This document shows, one piece after another, positions 1 through 7,639 of a DNA stretch of 64,000 nucleotides; within the stretch, counting starts at the first letter, position 1; each line of letters opens with the position of its first letter. The stretch is from Sphingobium sp. Its GTDB lineage: Bacteria; Pseudomonadota; Alphaproteobacteria; Sphingomonadales; Sphingomonadaceae. The stretch is taken from positions 1-64,000 of the forward strand of contig JALCRK010000009.1 of NCBI GenBank assembly GCA_022652485.1, given 5' to 3'. The notes beneath the pieces were generated by a model. The model did not search any database, was not told where the DNA came from, and saw only the letters and a list, made by a program, of their open reading frames with translations. The position numbers were made by a program, and so were the translations under genes.

Positions 1-2
1 AC

Positions 3-749
3 GCCGTCGAACTCGTGCCCCTGACCGGAAGCGGCGACGAGTTCGACGGCGTGGCCACAACGCTCAACCGGATGCTCGACCGCATCGCCGGGCTGATGGA
101 GAACGTACGTCAGGTGTCAAGCGATGTCGCCCACGACCTGCGCACGCCGCTGACACGATTGCAGAACCGTCTCGACGAGGCACTGCGCGAGCACGACGCC
201 GTGTTGCAACGCGAGGCCATCGAGGCTGCTGCCGGGGAAGCAGGTGAGCTGCTGGAGGTCTTTTCCGCCCTGCTGCGGATTGCGGAGGTCGAAGGCTTGG
301 CCGCCCGCTCACACTTCCAGACGGTGGATCTCAGCGCGGTAGTGGCCGATGTGGCAGAGGCGTTCCGACCTTCGATGGAGAGCAGTGGACACCAGCTCGT
401 GGTCAGCATTACCCCTCGCGTGACCCTGCCGGGAGACCGCCGGTTGCTGCAACAGATGCTCACCAACCTCCTCGACAACGCCGTTCAGCACACGCCCCGA
501 GGAACCACTGTGCGCATTGGCCTCGACCTCGCCGATGATCGTATACGCCTGAGTATAACCGACGACGGTCCTGGCGTGGAGGAGCACGATGCCCCCGAGC
601 TGTTCAATCGGTTCGCGCGTGTCGACCGCAGCCGGTCAACACCAGGGCATGGGCTCGGGCTGGCGATGGTCGCGGCCATCGTTGCCGCGCATTCCGGCAA
701 GGCCGCCATCGCGTCCCGCCCGGGCTTCGGCGTCCACATAACGGTTTAA
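3..749 (+). CDS. Sensor histidine kinase, C-terminal part (5' end outside window)
   Basis: This is the cytoplasmic half of a two-component sensor kinase; the reading frame is open to the left edge, so the sensor and membrane segments are missing. The first ~35 visible residues fit the end of a HAMP linker (GDEFDGVATTLNRML). A HisKA dimerisation helix follows with the phospho-acceptor His in SSDVAHDLRTPLTRL. Then comes a HATPase_c domain with an N box (LLDNAVQHT), G1 box (DDGPGV) and G2 box (GHGLGLAMV). The layout resembles TctE/QseC-type kinases that govern metal or organic-acid responses. It converges on the COG4705 membrane protein gene; such kinases are often found beside that family. The cognate regulator is presumably upstream of the window. 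Confidence 0.9.
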   Translation, partial: AVELVPLTGSGDEFDGVATTLNRMLDRIAGLMENVRQVSSDVAHDLRTPLTRLQNRLDEALREHDAVLQREAIEAAAGEAGELLEVFSALLRIAEVEGLAARSHFQTVDLSAVVADVAEAFRPSMESSGHQLVVSITPRVTLPGDRRLLQQMLTNLLDNAVQHTPRGTTVRIGLDLADDRIRLSITDDGPGVEEHDAPELFNRFARVDRSRSTPGHGLGLAMVAAIVAAHSGKAAIASRPGFGVHITV

Positions 750-816
750 CCAAAGCTGCGTGCACCAGCGCGAAGGACTGGCAGCCCGATCAGGCGGCAC
801 TGCCGGGCGGCCCACT

Positions 817-1632
817 CTAATCTGGCGTTTGGCCAGAGCCGTCAGCTTTACCGACCGAACTCCGCTGCGGGACCAGAACGACTAGCAAAATGATCGCCGC
901 AATGAGAACGGCCGAGGCGATCGGGCGGCTGAGTTCAAGACCGCCACTGGCCACCGGCTTGTCAAGAAAATCGCCCACGGTTGCGCCGAGCGGGCGGGTC
1001 AGGATGAAGGCCGCCCAGAACAGCCCCACCGTGCTGATCGCGGTTTGCCAGTAAAGCAGGGCGAGAATGCCCAGCGCTGACCCGAACACGGCGGCGGCGC
1101 CAAGATAGCCAAGCGGGCCATCGGCAATCCAATCGCCCAGCGCCGTGCCCAAGGTCTGCGAAAAGGTGATCGTCACCCAGTAAAACACTTCTGTCCGCGG
1201 CGCATGAATATCGGCAACATCGATCGAGCCCATCGCCCGATACCAAATCCACAGGCTCGCCAGCACCATGGCGAAGAGCAGCAAGGAACCACCCGGATAG
1301 CCTATGCCGATCGAGCGAGTCGCGAAGTCGGCCATCGTGGTGCCCGCTGTCGTGGACGCGATGATCGTCGTCCAATAAAGCAAGGGATGGAAGCTTCGCG
1401 CGCGGATCTGCGCCGTTACCAGCACCACGAGCAGGCTCAGGAAGATCGCGGTTCCTACGAGATAGCCGTTCAGGCCACCTTCGCCGGCCGTAGCGGTCGT
1501 TTCTCCCAGCCAGCTCATGCTAACAGTATCGCCGGCGGTTTCGCCGAAAGTCGTTGCAAGGATCTTGATGGCCCAGAAGCCCAACGTAATCGCTGGCACC
1601 TTGCTAAGGGCAGCAGACTGATTCGTATCCAT
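817..1632 (-). CDS. COG4705-type integral membrane protein with four internal repeats
   Basis: A 271-residue, almost entirely hydrophobic inner-membrane protein with about eight predicted helices. Four repeats are recognisable, each with a Gly/Thr-rich motif ending in Asp: TFGETAGD, TTAGTTMADF, TLGTALGDW and PLGATVGDF, which is the signature I associate with the uncharacterised COG4705 membrane-anchored family. Function is unknown; members sit beside two-component genes, sometimes in metal-resistance regions. I chose the ATG at 1632 rather than the GTG at 1644 because GAGG lies 6-7 bases before it. It faces the kinase tail to tail with a 67-base gap. Confidence 0.75.
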   Translation of the reverse strand: MDTNQSAALSKVPAITLGFWAIKILATTFGETAGDTVSMSWLGETTATAGEGGLNGYLVGTAIFLSLLVVLVTAQIRARSFHPLLYWTTIIASTTAGTTMADFATRSIGIGYPGGSLLLFAMVLASLWIWYRAMGSIDVADIHAPRTEVFYWVTITFSQTLGTALGDWIADGPLGYLGAAAVFGSALGILALLYWQTAISTVGLFWAAFILTRPLGATVGDFLDKPVASGGLELSRPIASAVLIAAIILLVVLVPQRSSVGKADGSGQTPD

Positions 1633-1880
1633 GGCCGTCCTCACATCGCCGAAAAGCTATCCAAACGGGTTCAAGCACTGAACCCGTGGTGAATGTTAGC
1701 TCCCCATCCAGCTGCAGTCATCAAGGGGTGCACTGCTCGATCCTGAAAGGCGTCTGGCGGCTTTCAACGGATTCAGACATTCATTGATCGCATCGGGAAC
1801 GACCGGGTCTGGTCGCGCGCTGCCGGATCCTGCCGATCAATCCTGCAACAAATGTTGACCGGTCAGTGGCGCGGTCACTG

Positions 1881-2462
1881 TCAGCACCACGGTTCCCGAC
1901 GCCCGGTCCATGTGCGAGCCAGCCCCTCACGCACAAGCTGATCCCCAAGTGATTGGCCGCCCCGAACAACGACCCGAAGCTTACGTCCAAATCGGTCTTC
2001 ATCGCGGTTTCCAATCGGCCTGACCTCGAAAGTGCCTTCGTTCAAAAGGTCGCGAAGCCGGTAAGTCGCCTTCATACCAAGCTGATACTCAGAATCGCAC
2101 TTGGGCTCGCTGATCTCGGGGGTGTCGATGTCTGCGATCCTGATCTTCTCACCCTCAAGCCAGAAGGTATCTCCATCAACGACGCAGGTCCGACGTGTAA
2201 CTCCGCAAAGCTCGAAGCGCGGTGAGGCGCTTCCGGCCATCAGCGAAAGTTTAGGCGGGAGTTCTGACGGGGCGGTCGAGGTCAGACCGGACACTGGCCA
2301 ACTCAATGCCAACATCCCGCCAGCGACGACGATCGAGAATGCGCCTAGACCAAACATCCACTCCTTGCGCCGACGCTTGTCGTGCGGCTTCTTCAGTTTG
2401 TCCCGGAAATCGAAGCGAACGACGTTGTCATCCTTTGTGCCTCGACCTTCTTTTCGAGCCAT
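1881..2462 (-). CDS. Membrane-anchored thermonuclease-like (SNase fold) protein
   Basis: A 193-residue protein with a basic cytoplasmic N-terminus (residues 1-34), one transmembrane segment (about 37-58) and a C-terminal staphylococcal-nuclease-like domain. The domain shows VVDGDTFWL, IRIADIDTPE with the calcium-binding Asp positions, and DEDRFGRKLRV containing the conserved Arg. The substrate is presumably nucleic acid outside the inner membrane; proteins of this family are often called thermonuclease or succinoglycan-biosynthesis proteins and are frequent near conjugation genes. The start is the ATG at 2462; a TTG directly before it is less likely. The gene precedes no close partner but lies 60 bases downstream of the lytic transglycosylase on the same strand, so the two may be co-transcribed. 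Confidence 0.85.
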   Translation of the reverse strand: MARKEGRGTKDDNVVRFDFRDKLKKPHDKRRRKEWMFGLGAFSIVVAGGMLALSWPVSGLTSTAPSELPPKLSLMAGSASPRFELCGVTRRTCVVDGDTFWLEGEKIRIADIDTPEISEPKCDSEYQLGMKATYRLRDLLNEGTFEVRPIGNRDEDRFGRKLRVVVRGGQSLGDQLVREGLARTWTGRREPWC

Positions 2463-2522
2463 CAAACTTGGCCTTCCCTACTCAAGCAATCGCTTCTTCA
2501 TTTATCAATAGACGAACGCCTT

Positions 2523-3113
2523 TCATATGCGCGAGCCAATTGCTTGCCATCGTTCGAGCACGCTGCGGACATAGCCGGGCGTCTCGCTGTTTTTGGGAAT
2601 GCCACCAGCTCGCGAAACCGCTCCAGGTCCAGCATTATAGGCAGCGAGGGCGAGATGTATCTGCCCAAACTTGTCCAGCATCTCGCGCAAGTAGCGTGCC
2701 CCGCCATCAATGCTCGCAACAGGATCATGCCGGTTCGTGATGCCGAGGTAGCGAGCCGTGCCTGGCATCAGCTGCGCCAGCCCCGCCGCGCCAGCAGGGC
2801 TGATCGCCATCGGATTGAAGCGCGATTCAGTCCAGATCAACGCCTGCAGCAAGCCAGTGGGTAGGCCATATCGAAGCTCTGCCTCCCGCACATTCGCCAA
2901 ATAGATCACCTCGCGGAACGAGGGCGCGAGCGCCGCCTTGCGCAGACTCAAGTTCATCTCACCGTGTGCCGGAATGGCCGGCTCTACAGCCTCAGGCTCT
3001 ACAGGAGTCGGTCGATGTTCGAATATTGCGAAGGATGGCGCGTCTGCCTGGGCTGAAACCTGCACCGCCGGAACGGTCATCAGGAGCATGCCGATCATTC
3101 CAAATCTGATCAT
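2523..3113 (-). CDS. Lytic transglycosylase (SLT family, VirB1-like)
   Basis: A 196-residue periplasmic muramidase-like enzyme that would cleave peptidoglycan glycan strands to 1,6-anhydro products. From the ATG at 3113 there is a signal peptide (cleavage likely after VSA, residue 21), a short Pro/Glu-rich linker, then the SLT domain with the catalytic Glu at about residue 96 in WTESRFNP, followed by GLAQLMPGTA and LALAAYNAGPGAV. A longer open frame exists upstream but lacks a plausible start and is not protein-like. Size and domain content fit VirB1-type transglycosylases of mobile elements, but no other conjugation gene is visible. A LexA-type box lies about 35-50 bases upstream of the start, so damage induction is inferred. 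Confidence 0.88.
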   Translation of the reverse strand: MIRFGMIGMLLMTVPAVQVSAQADAPSFAIFEHRPTPVEPEAVEPAIPAHGEMNLSLRKAALAPSFREVIYLANVREAELRYGLPTGLLQALIWTESRFNPMAISPAGAAGLAQLMPGTARYLGITNRHDPVASIDGGARYLREMLDKFGQIHLALAAYNAGPGAVSRAGGIPKNSETPGYVRSVLERWQAIGSRI

Positions 3114-3147
3114 CTTCCATCTCGCCGCATTGCTTCGAATCAATATG

Positions 3148-3162
3148 GAACATATGGTGAAC
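3148..3162 (-). promoter_or_regulatory. LexA (SOS) box of alphaproteobacterial type, upstream of the lytic transglycosylase
   Basis: The sequence is GAAC-N7-GAAC on the + strand, which reads GTTC-N7-GTTC on the gene's strand. This direct repeat is the established LexA operator of Alphaproteobacteria. It starts 35 bases before the transglycosylase start codon, within the expected promoter span. The match to both half-sites is exact; binding is inferred. Confidence 0.65.
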
Positions 3163-3169
3163 ATAAAGG

Positions 3170-3181
3170 TGTAGGAAATCG
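3170..3181. promoter_or_regulatory. Repeated motif TGTAGGAAATCG (possible operator)
   Basis: This 12-mer is the exact reverse complement of 6416-6427 in the leader of the S24-type repressor gene, and a one-mismatch copy lies at 3392-3403 before the XRE gene. It sits immediately beyond the LexA box relative to the transglycosylase. It may be a site for one of the island's own regulators. Confidence 0.3.
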
Positions 3182-3372
3182 CGACCGTCGTTCGAGGCCT
3201 GACGACCAAGCAAAAAGCGACATCAGCCGGCGTGTGAGCCGGGAATCGCGCTGCCTTGATCTCTTTGAGCGCCGATCTGGCCGAAGATCGCGCGAACCGG
3301 GCCGGAGTCTGCGCCGAAGCGGTCGGCTTCTGCGCGAATCGCTGAGCCCGACTGATTCGCGCCTTCCTCAAT

Positions 3373-3387
3373 GTTCCTTTTATGTTC
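3373..3387 (+). promoter_or_regulatory. LexA (SOS) box upstream of the XRE regulator gene
   Basis: An exact GTTC-N7-GTTC direct repeat with the spacer CTTTTAT, 72 bases before the XRE start codon at 3460. Together with the box at 3148-3162 it places the divergent transglycosylase and XRE promoters, 346 bases apart, under likely LexA control. The intergenic stretch 3114-3459 holds these boxes and the TTCCTAC motifs and no gene that I can support. Confidence 0.65.
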
Positions 3388-3459
3388 TTTTCGTTTTCCT
3401 ACACCCTTCCTCTTCCGATAGCCGGTGAGTCGATCATTCAAGCCAGAGGAGAAACAGCA

Positions 3460-3948
3460 ATGATCGACATGGGCGTACTTGGTGAAAGCCAGACCCGGCG
3501 CGACCTCGCGCACCTTCTGCACACGGCGGTCGAACGGAGCGGTCGCAACCGCTGCGAAATCGCGCGTGAGGCAGACCTTCATAAAGACGCGCTACGCCGG
3601 ACGCTGTGCGGCGAACGAAGCCCGAGCCTTGGCGAAGCGCTGCGCATCCTCGCCTCATCCGGCATGGCGCCGCACGCTCACCTGCTGCTGTTCTTGGGGG
3701 CCGGCGGCGACCAGGCAACCCGGTGGCTTCAGACCGACATCGCCCAATTCTTCGAGGAACTGGTCGGCGAACTTCCCTCCGCGCTCGAGCGAGTGCTTGG
3801 CAACCAGGTCCATGACGTGAAGCCCCGTTGGGCCAAGGGAACCGCCCACCGGGTGGCGAGGCTGCTCGCTGATCACATCGACGAGCTCGAACGCAAGGAT
3901 GCACTGCTGGGTGAAAGCGGCACGGGGTTCGGAGGGCGTCATGGCTGA
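3460..3948 (+). CDS. XRE-type helix-turn-helix protein
   Basis: A 162-residue DNA-binding protein. Residues 14-62 (TRRDLAHLLHTAV through PSLGEALRILASSG) form an XRE/Cro-like helix-turn-helix with the recognition segment CEIAREADLHKDALRRTL. The C-terminal 90 residues are helical with no family I recognise. The start ATG at 3460 has the strong ribosome site AGAGGAGAAA; the frame is open further upstream but lacks such a site. The stop overlaps the AlpA start by 8 bases, so the two are translationally coupled. Likely a regulator of the surrounding element, and itself preceded by a LexA box. Confidence 0.75.
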   Translation: MIDMGVLGESQTRRDLAHLLHTAVERSGRNRCEIAREADLHKDALRRTLCGERSPSLGEALRILASSGMAPHAHLLLFLGAGGDQATRWLQTDIAQFFEELVGELPSALERVLGNQVHDVKPRWAKGTAHRVARLLADHIDELERKDALLGESGTGFGGRHG

Positions 3949-4156
3949 CACAGAACCATTGCCCTCACCCGAGCAACGCCGGATCACCCGGCTCATCCGG
4001 CTCAAGGAGGTCCAGCATCGCGTCGGCCTCGGCCGATCCACGATCTACCGGTGGATGGCTGAAGGGAAATTCCCCAAGCCCGTGCAGCTTGGCGGGTATG
4101 CCGTCGCTTGGGCGGAGGACGACATTCAGCAATGGATATCGTCGAGACTGGCGTGA
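3941..4156 (+). CDS. AlpA-family (MerR-like) small transcription regulator
   Basis: A 71-residue protein matching the AlpA/phage-excisionase-like helix-turn-helix family: RLKEVQHRVGLGRSTIYRWM is the recognition helix region, followed by the wing motif GKFPKPVQLG and AVAWAEDDIQQWI. Such proteins activate integrase or excision genes of prophages and integrative elements, or regulate element genes. The ATG at 3941 gives the normal family N-terminus and overlaps the XRE stop by 8 bases. No integrase gene is visible in this window, so the target is unknown. Confidence 0.85.
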   Translation: MADTEPLPSPEQRRITRLIRLKEVQHRVGLGRSTIYRWMAEGKFPKPVQLGGYAVAWAEDDIQQWISSRLA

Positions 4157-4252
4157 CCAGGGCGCGTACTGGCTAACTGCCACGGGACTAAACCAGGTCA
4201 AAAATCGTTCAATCGCACCCTCCCTTGCGCAATCGGCAAGCCCTCGTTAATG

Positions 4253-4271
4253 CGTTACCTATTAGGTAACG
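4253..4271. promoter_or_regulatory. Perfect palindrome upstream of the toxin-antitoxin operon (probable autoregulatory operator)
   Basis: CGTTACCTA-T-TAGGTAACG has perfect 9-base arms around a single centre base. It ends 16 bases before the toxin's TTG start. HigA-type antitoxins repress their own operon through such palindromes, so this is the expected operator; the symmetry is seen, the binding is inferred. Confidence 0.65.
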
Positions 4272-4287
4272 AAAATGAGCCATTCTC

Positions 4288-4623
4288 TTGGATATCGATT
4301 TTCGAAAGCGCAAGCTCGAGAAGACCTTCAATGCGCAGGCAGAATTGCTCAAAGCCTATGGGGCACCCATGGCCAAGGCGATCATGAAGCGCATGACGGT
4401 GCTTCGTGCTGCGCGCGACCTGAGTCTGGTGCCGGTTACGCCTCCCGAACGAAGGCATCAGCTGACCGAGGACCGGGACGAGCAGTTTGCAGTCGACTTG
4501 GTCCATCCCAAGCGACTGATTTTTGAAGTGAACCATGATCCAATCCCTCGCAACGAAGACGGGGGAATCGATCTAACCAAGGTGACAGCGATAACGATCA
4601 TCGAAGTGGTCGATTATCACTGA
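4288..4623 (+). CDS. RelE/HigB-like type II toxin
   Basis: A 111-residue protein of the RelE/ParE fold, nearest in look to HigB/killer-protein toxins that cleave mRNA at the ribosome. Supporting signs are the N-terminal DIDFRKRKLEKTF strand-helix, the conserved mid-region around HQLTEDRDEQFAVDL, and the C-terminal strand ITIIEVVDYH, which is typical of this group. The start appears to be TTG at 4288: the frame is closed by a stop at 4276 and no ATG follows early enough. The stop TGA shares one base with the antitoxin ATG. Toxin-first order is characteristic of higBA modules. Confidence 0.85.
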   Translation: MDIDFRKRKLEKTFNAQAELLKAYGAPMAKAIMKRMTVLRAARDLSLVPVTPPERRHQLTEDRDEQFAVDLVHPKRLIFEVNHDPIPRNEDGGIDLTKVTAITIIEVVDYH

Positions 4624-5735
4624 TGGAGAATGCAACGATGGCGACCGCAGCCAATCAGTTCCGACCGGACTATGCCGTTCCACCCGGCTGGATCCTCGAA
4701 GAACGCCTGGAAGTCCATGGCATGTCACAAGCAGAGTTCGCTCGGCGATGCGGGCGCTCGGCCAAGCTCATCAGCGAGATCATTGCCGGCAAGGCACCAC
4801 TCGAGCCGGAAACTGCAATCCAGTTCGAGAAGGTTCTCGGAGTTGACGCCGATCTGTGGCTGTCGATCGAGTCCGGTTACCAGCTCCATCGAGCCCGTGA
4901 GGCTGACGCAGCACGGGCAAAGGACGCTATCGCCTGGTCAAAGACATTCCCCATCAATGACCTGGTAAAGCGCCGCTGTTTCCCAAAGCCCGTCAATCCC
5001 GTCGACGCGGTCTCGAAGCTGCTTGCGTTCTTCGGCGTAGGATCGCTCGACGCTTGGAATAGCCAGTACGGCTTGGCGAAGGTTGCCTATCGGCACTCAC
5101 CGTCGTTCAAGAGCAATGAGGTTGCGCTCGCGACCTGGCTCCGTCTCGGCGAACTCGATGCGGAGCAGCAGGAATGTGCAGATTATAGCGAAACGCAGTT
5201 CAAGCTGGCGTTGAAGCAGATCCGTGCACTCACGCGTGAACCCGTCGAGCAAGCCATTCCCCTTGCGCGCGCGCTCTGCAATGAGGCCGGTGTCGCAGTC
5301 GCTTTGGTGCCGCCGCTTGCAAAGACCGCGCTTAGCGGCGCCGCGAGGTGGATTTCGCCTCGCAAGCCCGTGATCCAGCTCAGTGCGCGCCATAAATCAG
5401 ACGACCATTTGTGGTTCAGCTTCTTTCACGAAGCCGCGCATATCCTGCTCCACAGCAAGAAGAGCGTTTTCGTCGATGATAAATCGCGCGACGGCACTGA
5501 CGAGGAAAAGGAGGCCGATGCATGGGCCTGCAACACCCTCGTTCCGACTACCGCTTGGAGACAGTTCGTCGCAACCGGACCGCGCAGCGAACGGGCAGTA
5601 CTCGACTTCGCTGACAGCCAAGGTATCGCGCCAGGCATCGTCGTCGGCATGCTTCAACACAGCGGCATCTTGCCTTGGACCCATTTGAACGGCCTGAAGA
5701 TCCGCCTCAAGTGGTCAACCGGCGCCGAGGATTGA
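4623..5735 (+). CDS. HigA-type antitoxin fused to an ImmA/IrrE metalloprotease-like domain
   Basis: A 370-residue protein with two parts. Residues 22-82 are a HigA-like helix-turn-helix (PGWILEERLEVHGMSQAEFA, then AKLISEIIAGKAPLEPETA). The C-terminal half carries an ImmA/IrrE zincin domain with HEAAHILLH at 269-277 and a downstream EKEADAWA helix supplying the third ligand. The usual HigA is about 100 residues, so this is a long form. ImmA proteins cleave repressors after DNA damage; in fused antitoxins the domain may stabilise the protein or sense stress. It overlaps the toxin stop by one base and should bind the palindrome at 4253-4271. Confidence 0.85.
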   Translation: MENATMATAANQFRPDYAVPPGWILEERLEVHGMSQAEFARRCGRSAKLISEIIAGKAPLEPETAIQFEKVLGVDADLWLSIESGYQLHRAREADAARAKDAIAWSKTFPINDLVKRRCFPKPVNPVDAVSKLLAFFGVGSLDAWNSQYGLAKVAYRHSPSFKSNEVALATWLRLGELDAEQQECADYSETQFKLALKQIRALTREPVEQAIPLARALCNEAGVAVALVPPLAKTALSGAARWISPRKPVIQLSARHKSDDHLWFSFFHEAAHILLHSKKSVFVDDKSRDGTDEEKEADAWACNTLVPTTAWRQFVATGPRSERAVLDFADSQGIAPGIVVGMLQHSGILPWTHLNGLKIRLKWSTGAED

Positions 5736-5786
5736 GCGGTCGTGCGCCTATTGCGCTCTGACGGGGCAACGCTCGAGGCCGCGGAT

Positions 5787-6410
5787 TCACGCTAGCTGCA
5801 TGCCGATCCAGATGACGCGCCCTACGATCTGTATCGCGTTTCTGATTAGTCCATCCCAGTTGGGATAGTTTGGATTGTCAGTCAGTACGGCGATGCGATT
5901 TCGCGCCGGTTCGAGCGCGATCCTTCGTACCAGCAATCCGGTATCGGCTCGGATGACGTAGAGTCCGTCGCGAGGATTTTCGTTTGCGAGATAGCGCTGA
6001 ATCAGCACCTCATCGCCATCCCGCAAAGTCGGATACATCGCGTCGCCCTCGACCCTGACGATCGAAACTCCCGTCGGCTTCTGACTGAGACTGCGCAGCC
6101 ATGCCTCGTCGACCAGACGGACAGGCCCAAGACTATCGTCAGCATCGGTGGCGCCAAGAACCGGGATCGCGATCGTCGATAGCCCCGCGCTTTCCGGAAC
6201 CTCGTCTCCGCCAAAGACAGCGGCGGGGACGCCAAAATGAACCGACAGCTGCGCGATGTCGCTGTCGTCGAGATGCGCCGGGCTACCTCGCTTGATGAAC
6301 TGTTGGATATAGGCCGCATTCCGGCTCAGCAGGCGCGAGACTGACGAATAAGACTCGCCGCGTTCCTTGATGAGCTCATCGAGCGCGCGGCGAGGATCGA
6401 GCTTGGCCAT
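5787..6410 (-). CDS. S24-superfamily (LexA/CI-like) repressor lacking the Ser-Lys dyad
   Basis: A 207-residue protein with an N-terminal DNA-binding region (residues 5-62; SVSRLLSRNAAYIQQFIKRG) and a C-terminal LexA-like fold. The catalytic serine box reads GDAMYPTL at 122-129, so Ser is replaced by Ala at 124, and the lysine box reads GLLVRRIAL, with Arg at the usual Lys position 162. Self-cleavage is therefore unlikely. It runs convergently to the ImmA-fused antitoxin. Its leader carries a 10-base-spaced direct repeat TTCCTAC that may be its own operator. Function: transcription repressor, targets unknown. Confidence 0.8.
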   Translation of the reverse strand: MAKLDPRRALDELIKERGESYSSVSRLLSRNAAYIQQFIKRGSPAHLDDSDIAQLSVHFGVPAAVFGGDEVPESAGLSTIAIPVLGATDADDSLGPVRLVDEAWLRSLSQKPTGVSIVRVEGDAMYPTLRDGDEVLIQRYLANENPRDGLYVIRADTGLLVRRIALEPARNRIAVLTDNPNYPNWDGLIRNAIQIVGRVIWIGMQLA

Positions 6411-6426
6411 TCCTACGATTTCCTAC
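6410..6426. promoter_or_regulatory. Direct repeat TTCCTAC with one-helical-turn spacing in the repressor leader
   Basis: Two TTCCTAC copies begin at 6410 and 6420, exactly 10 bases apart, immediately before the repressor start codon and overlapping its ribosome site (read as GTAGGAA on the gene strand). Related copies occur at 3170 and 3397. Autoregulation is an inference. Confidence 0.3.
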
Positions 6427-6540
6427 AACATGTTTCGTGATTCAAAGGACCAATCCCATTCGGCGAATCTATTTCCGATTGCTACCCTCACATCGGTTTG
6501 CGGACGTCGGAAGTTTGCAGGGCTCCTGCCGCGAGATTAA

Positions 6541-7632
6541 ATGACGCCGCGCCAAAACTCTATGTTTTCATGGGGGATAGTGTTGGCAGGTCGGAAGTAC
6601 TGGGTTGGTCTGGATACCGGAGTTGCGGAAACAGCAGTGTGCCTTATCGACGAATTCGGTGAAATCCTATTCGAAGGAAAACGAGAAACGCATGCTGGCC
6701 AGATAAAGGATATCCTGCGCCCCTTTGGTGTCGAAGCGGTGCAGCGCATTACCATCGAAGCGGGCGTGGGCACCCACATGGTGCGTGAACTCCAGGCTCA
6801 GGGCTTTCCTGTCTATGTCGCGGAGGTTCGTCGTGCCTCCAAGTTCCTCGCTATCCGGCGGCAGAAGACTGACTCCAACGATGCGCGAGGGCTTGCAGAG
6901 CTCGGCCGCGTCGGACGCACCATCGGGGCAGAGGTCTTCGTAAAGCCACTCGACTGTCAGAACCTGCGCAGCCTCCTCAATGTCCGCAAGAACCTCATTC
7001 AGCAGCGCATGAAGATCGACGCCCTGGTTCAGTCCATCGTCCGTTTGCACGGAGGAAAGCTGAAGACGAGCAGCGGGGTTGGCAGGCTCGCCAGCGGCAT
7101 CGAAGATCAGCTGGAAATTCTGCGGGCGGACGGGCTCGATGTCGATGCCGACGTCCGGCCGCTCATTTCGATCGCGGAAAACCTTCGTTCGCATATTGCA
7201 GGAATGGACAAGCGGCTCCGTGCGGCAGCTCTTGCTCATCCGGTCTGTTCAAACCTCATGACCGTCCCTGGCGTCGGTCCAATCACCGCCTTGTCCTTTT
7301 ACAGCGCCATCGGCGATCCGTCGCGCTTTCAGCGAACCCGCGATGTCGGCCCCTATTTCGGATTGACCCCATCAATCCATCAGTCGGGCGTTCTCGCCCG
7401 GGTCGGCCGGATCAGCAGGTTCGGTAGCAAGCTCACGCGGACTCACCTGGTTTCGGCTGCCACCGTCTTGCTGTGCTCGACAAAGACGGAAAGCGCATTG
7501 CAGGCATGGGGGCTGACACTGAGGAAGAAAGTCGGATTGTCGAAGGCCAGGGTTGCTGTCGCGAGAAAGCTGGCAGTCGTCATGCTTCACATGTGGAAGT
7601 CTGGATCTTCCTTTGATCCGGCGCGCACATGA
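6541..7632 (+). CDS. IS110-family transposase (DEDD)
   Basis: A 363-residue recombinase of the IS110 family. The N-terminal RuvC-like domain shows the DEDD residues: Asp25 in WVGLDTG, Glu73 in ITIEAG, and Asp111/Asp114 in KTDSNDAR. The C-terminal Tnp_20 domain has TVPGVGPITALSF and a candidate catalytic Ser at 282 (IHQSGVLAR). The gene is full length with no frameshift. The enzyme moves its element without terminal inverted repeats, and members of this family use a structured bridge RNA from the non-coding end to pick targets. Only about 130 bases separate it from the repressor gene upstream, but there is a long structured tract downstream, which suggests the IS1111-like arrangement. The element ends could not be fixed. 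Confidence 0.93.
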   Translation: MTPRQNSMFSWGIVLAGRKYWVGLDTGVAETAVCLIDEFGEILFEGKRETHAGQIKDILRPFGVEAVQRITIEAGVGTHMVRELQAQGFPVYVAEVRRASKFLAIRRQKTDSNDARGLAELGRVGRTIGAEVFVKPLDCQNLRSLLNVRKNLIQQRMKIDALVQSIVRLHGGKLKTSSGVGRLASGIEDQLEILRADGLDVDADVRPLISIAENLRSHIAGMDKRLRAAALAHPVCSNLMTVPGVGPITALSFYSAIGDPSRFQRTRDVGPYFGLTPSIHQSGVLARVGRISRFGSKLTRTHLVSAATVLLCSTKTESALQAWGLTLRKKVGLSKARVAVARKLAVVMLHMWKSGSSFDPART

Positions 7633-7639
7633 CAAGTTC

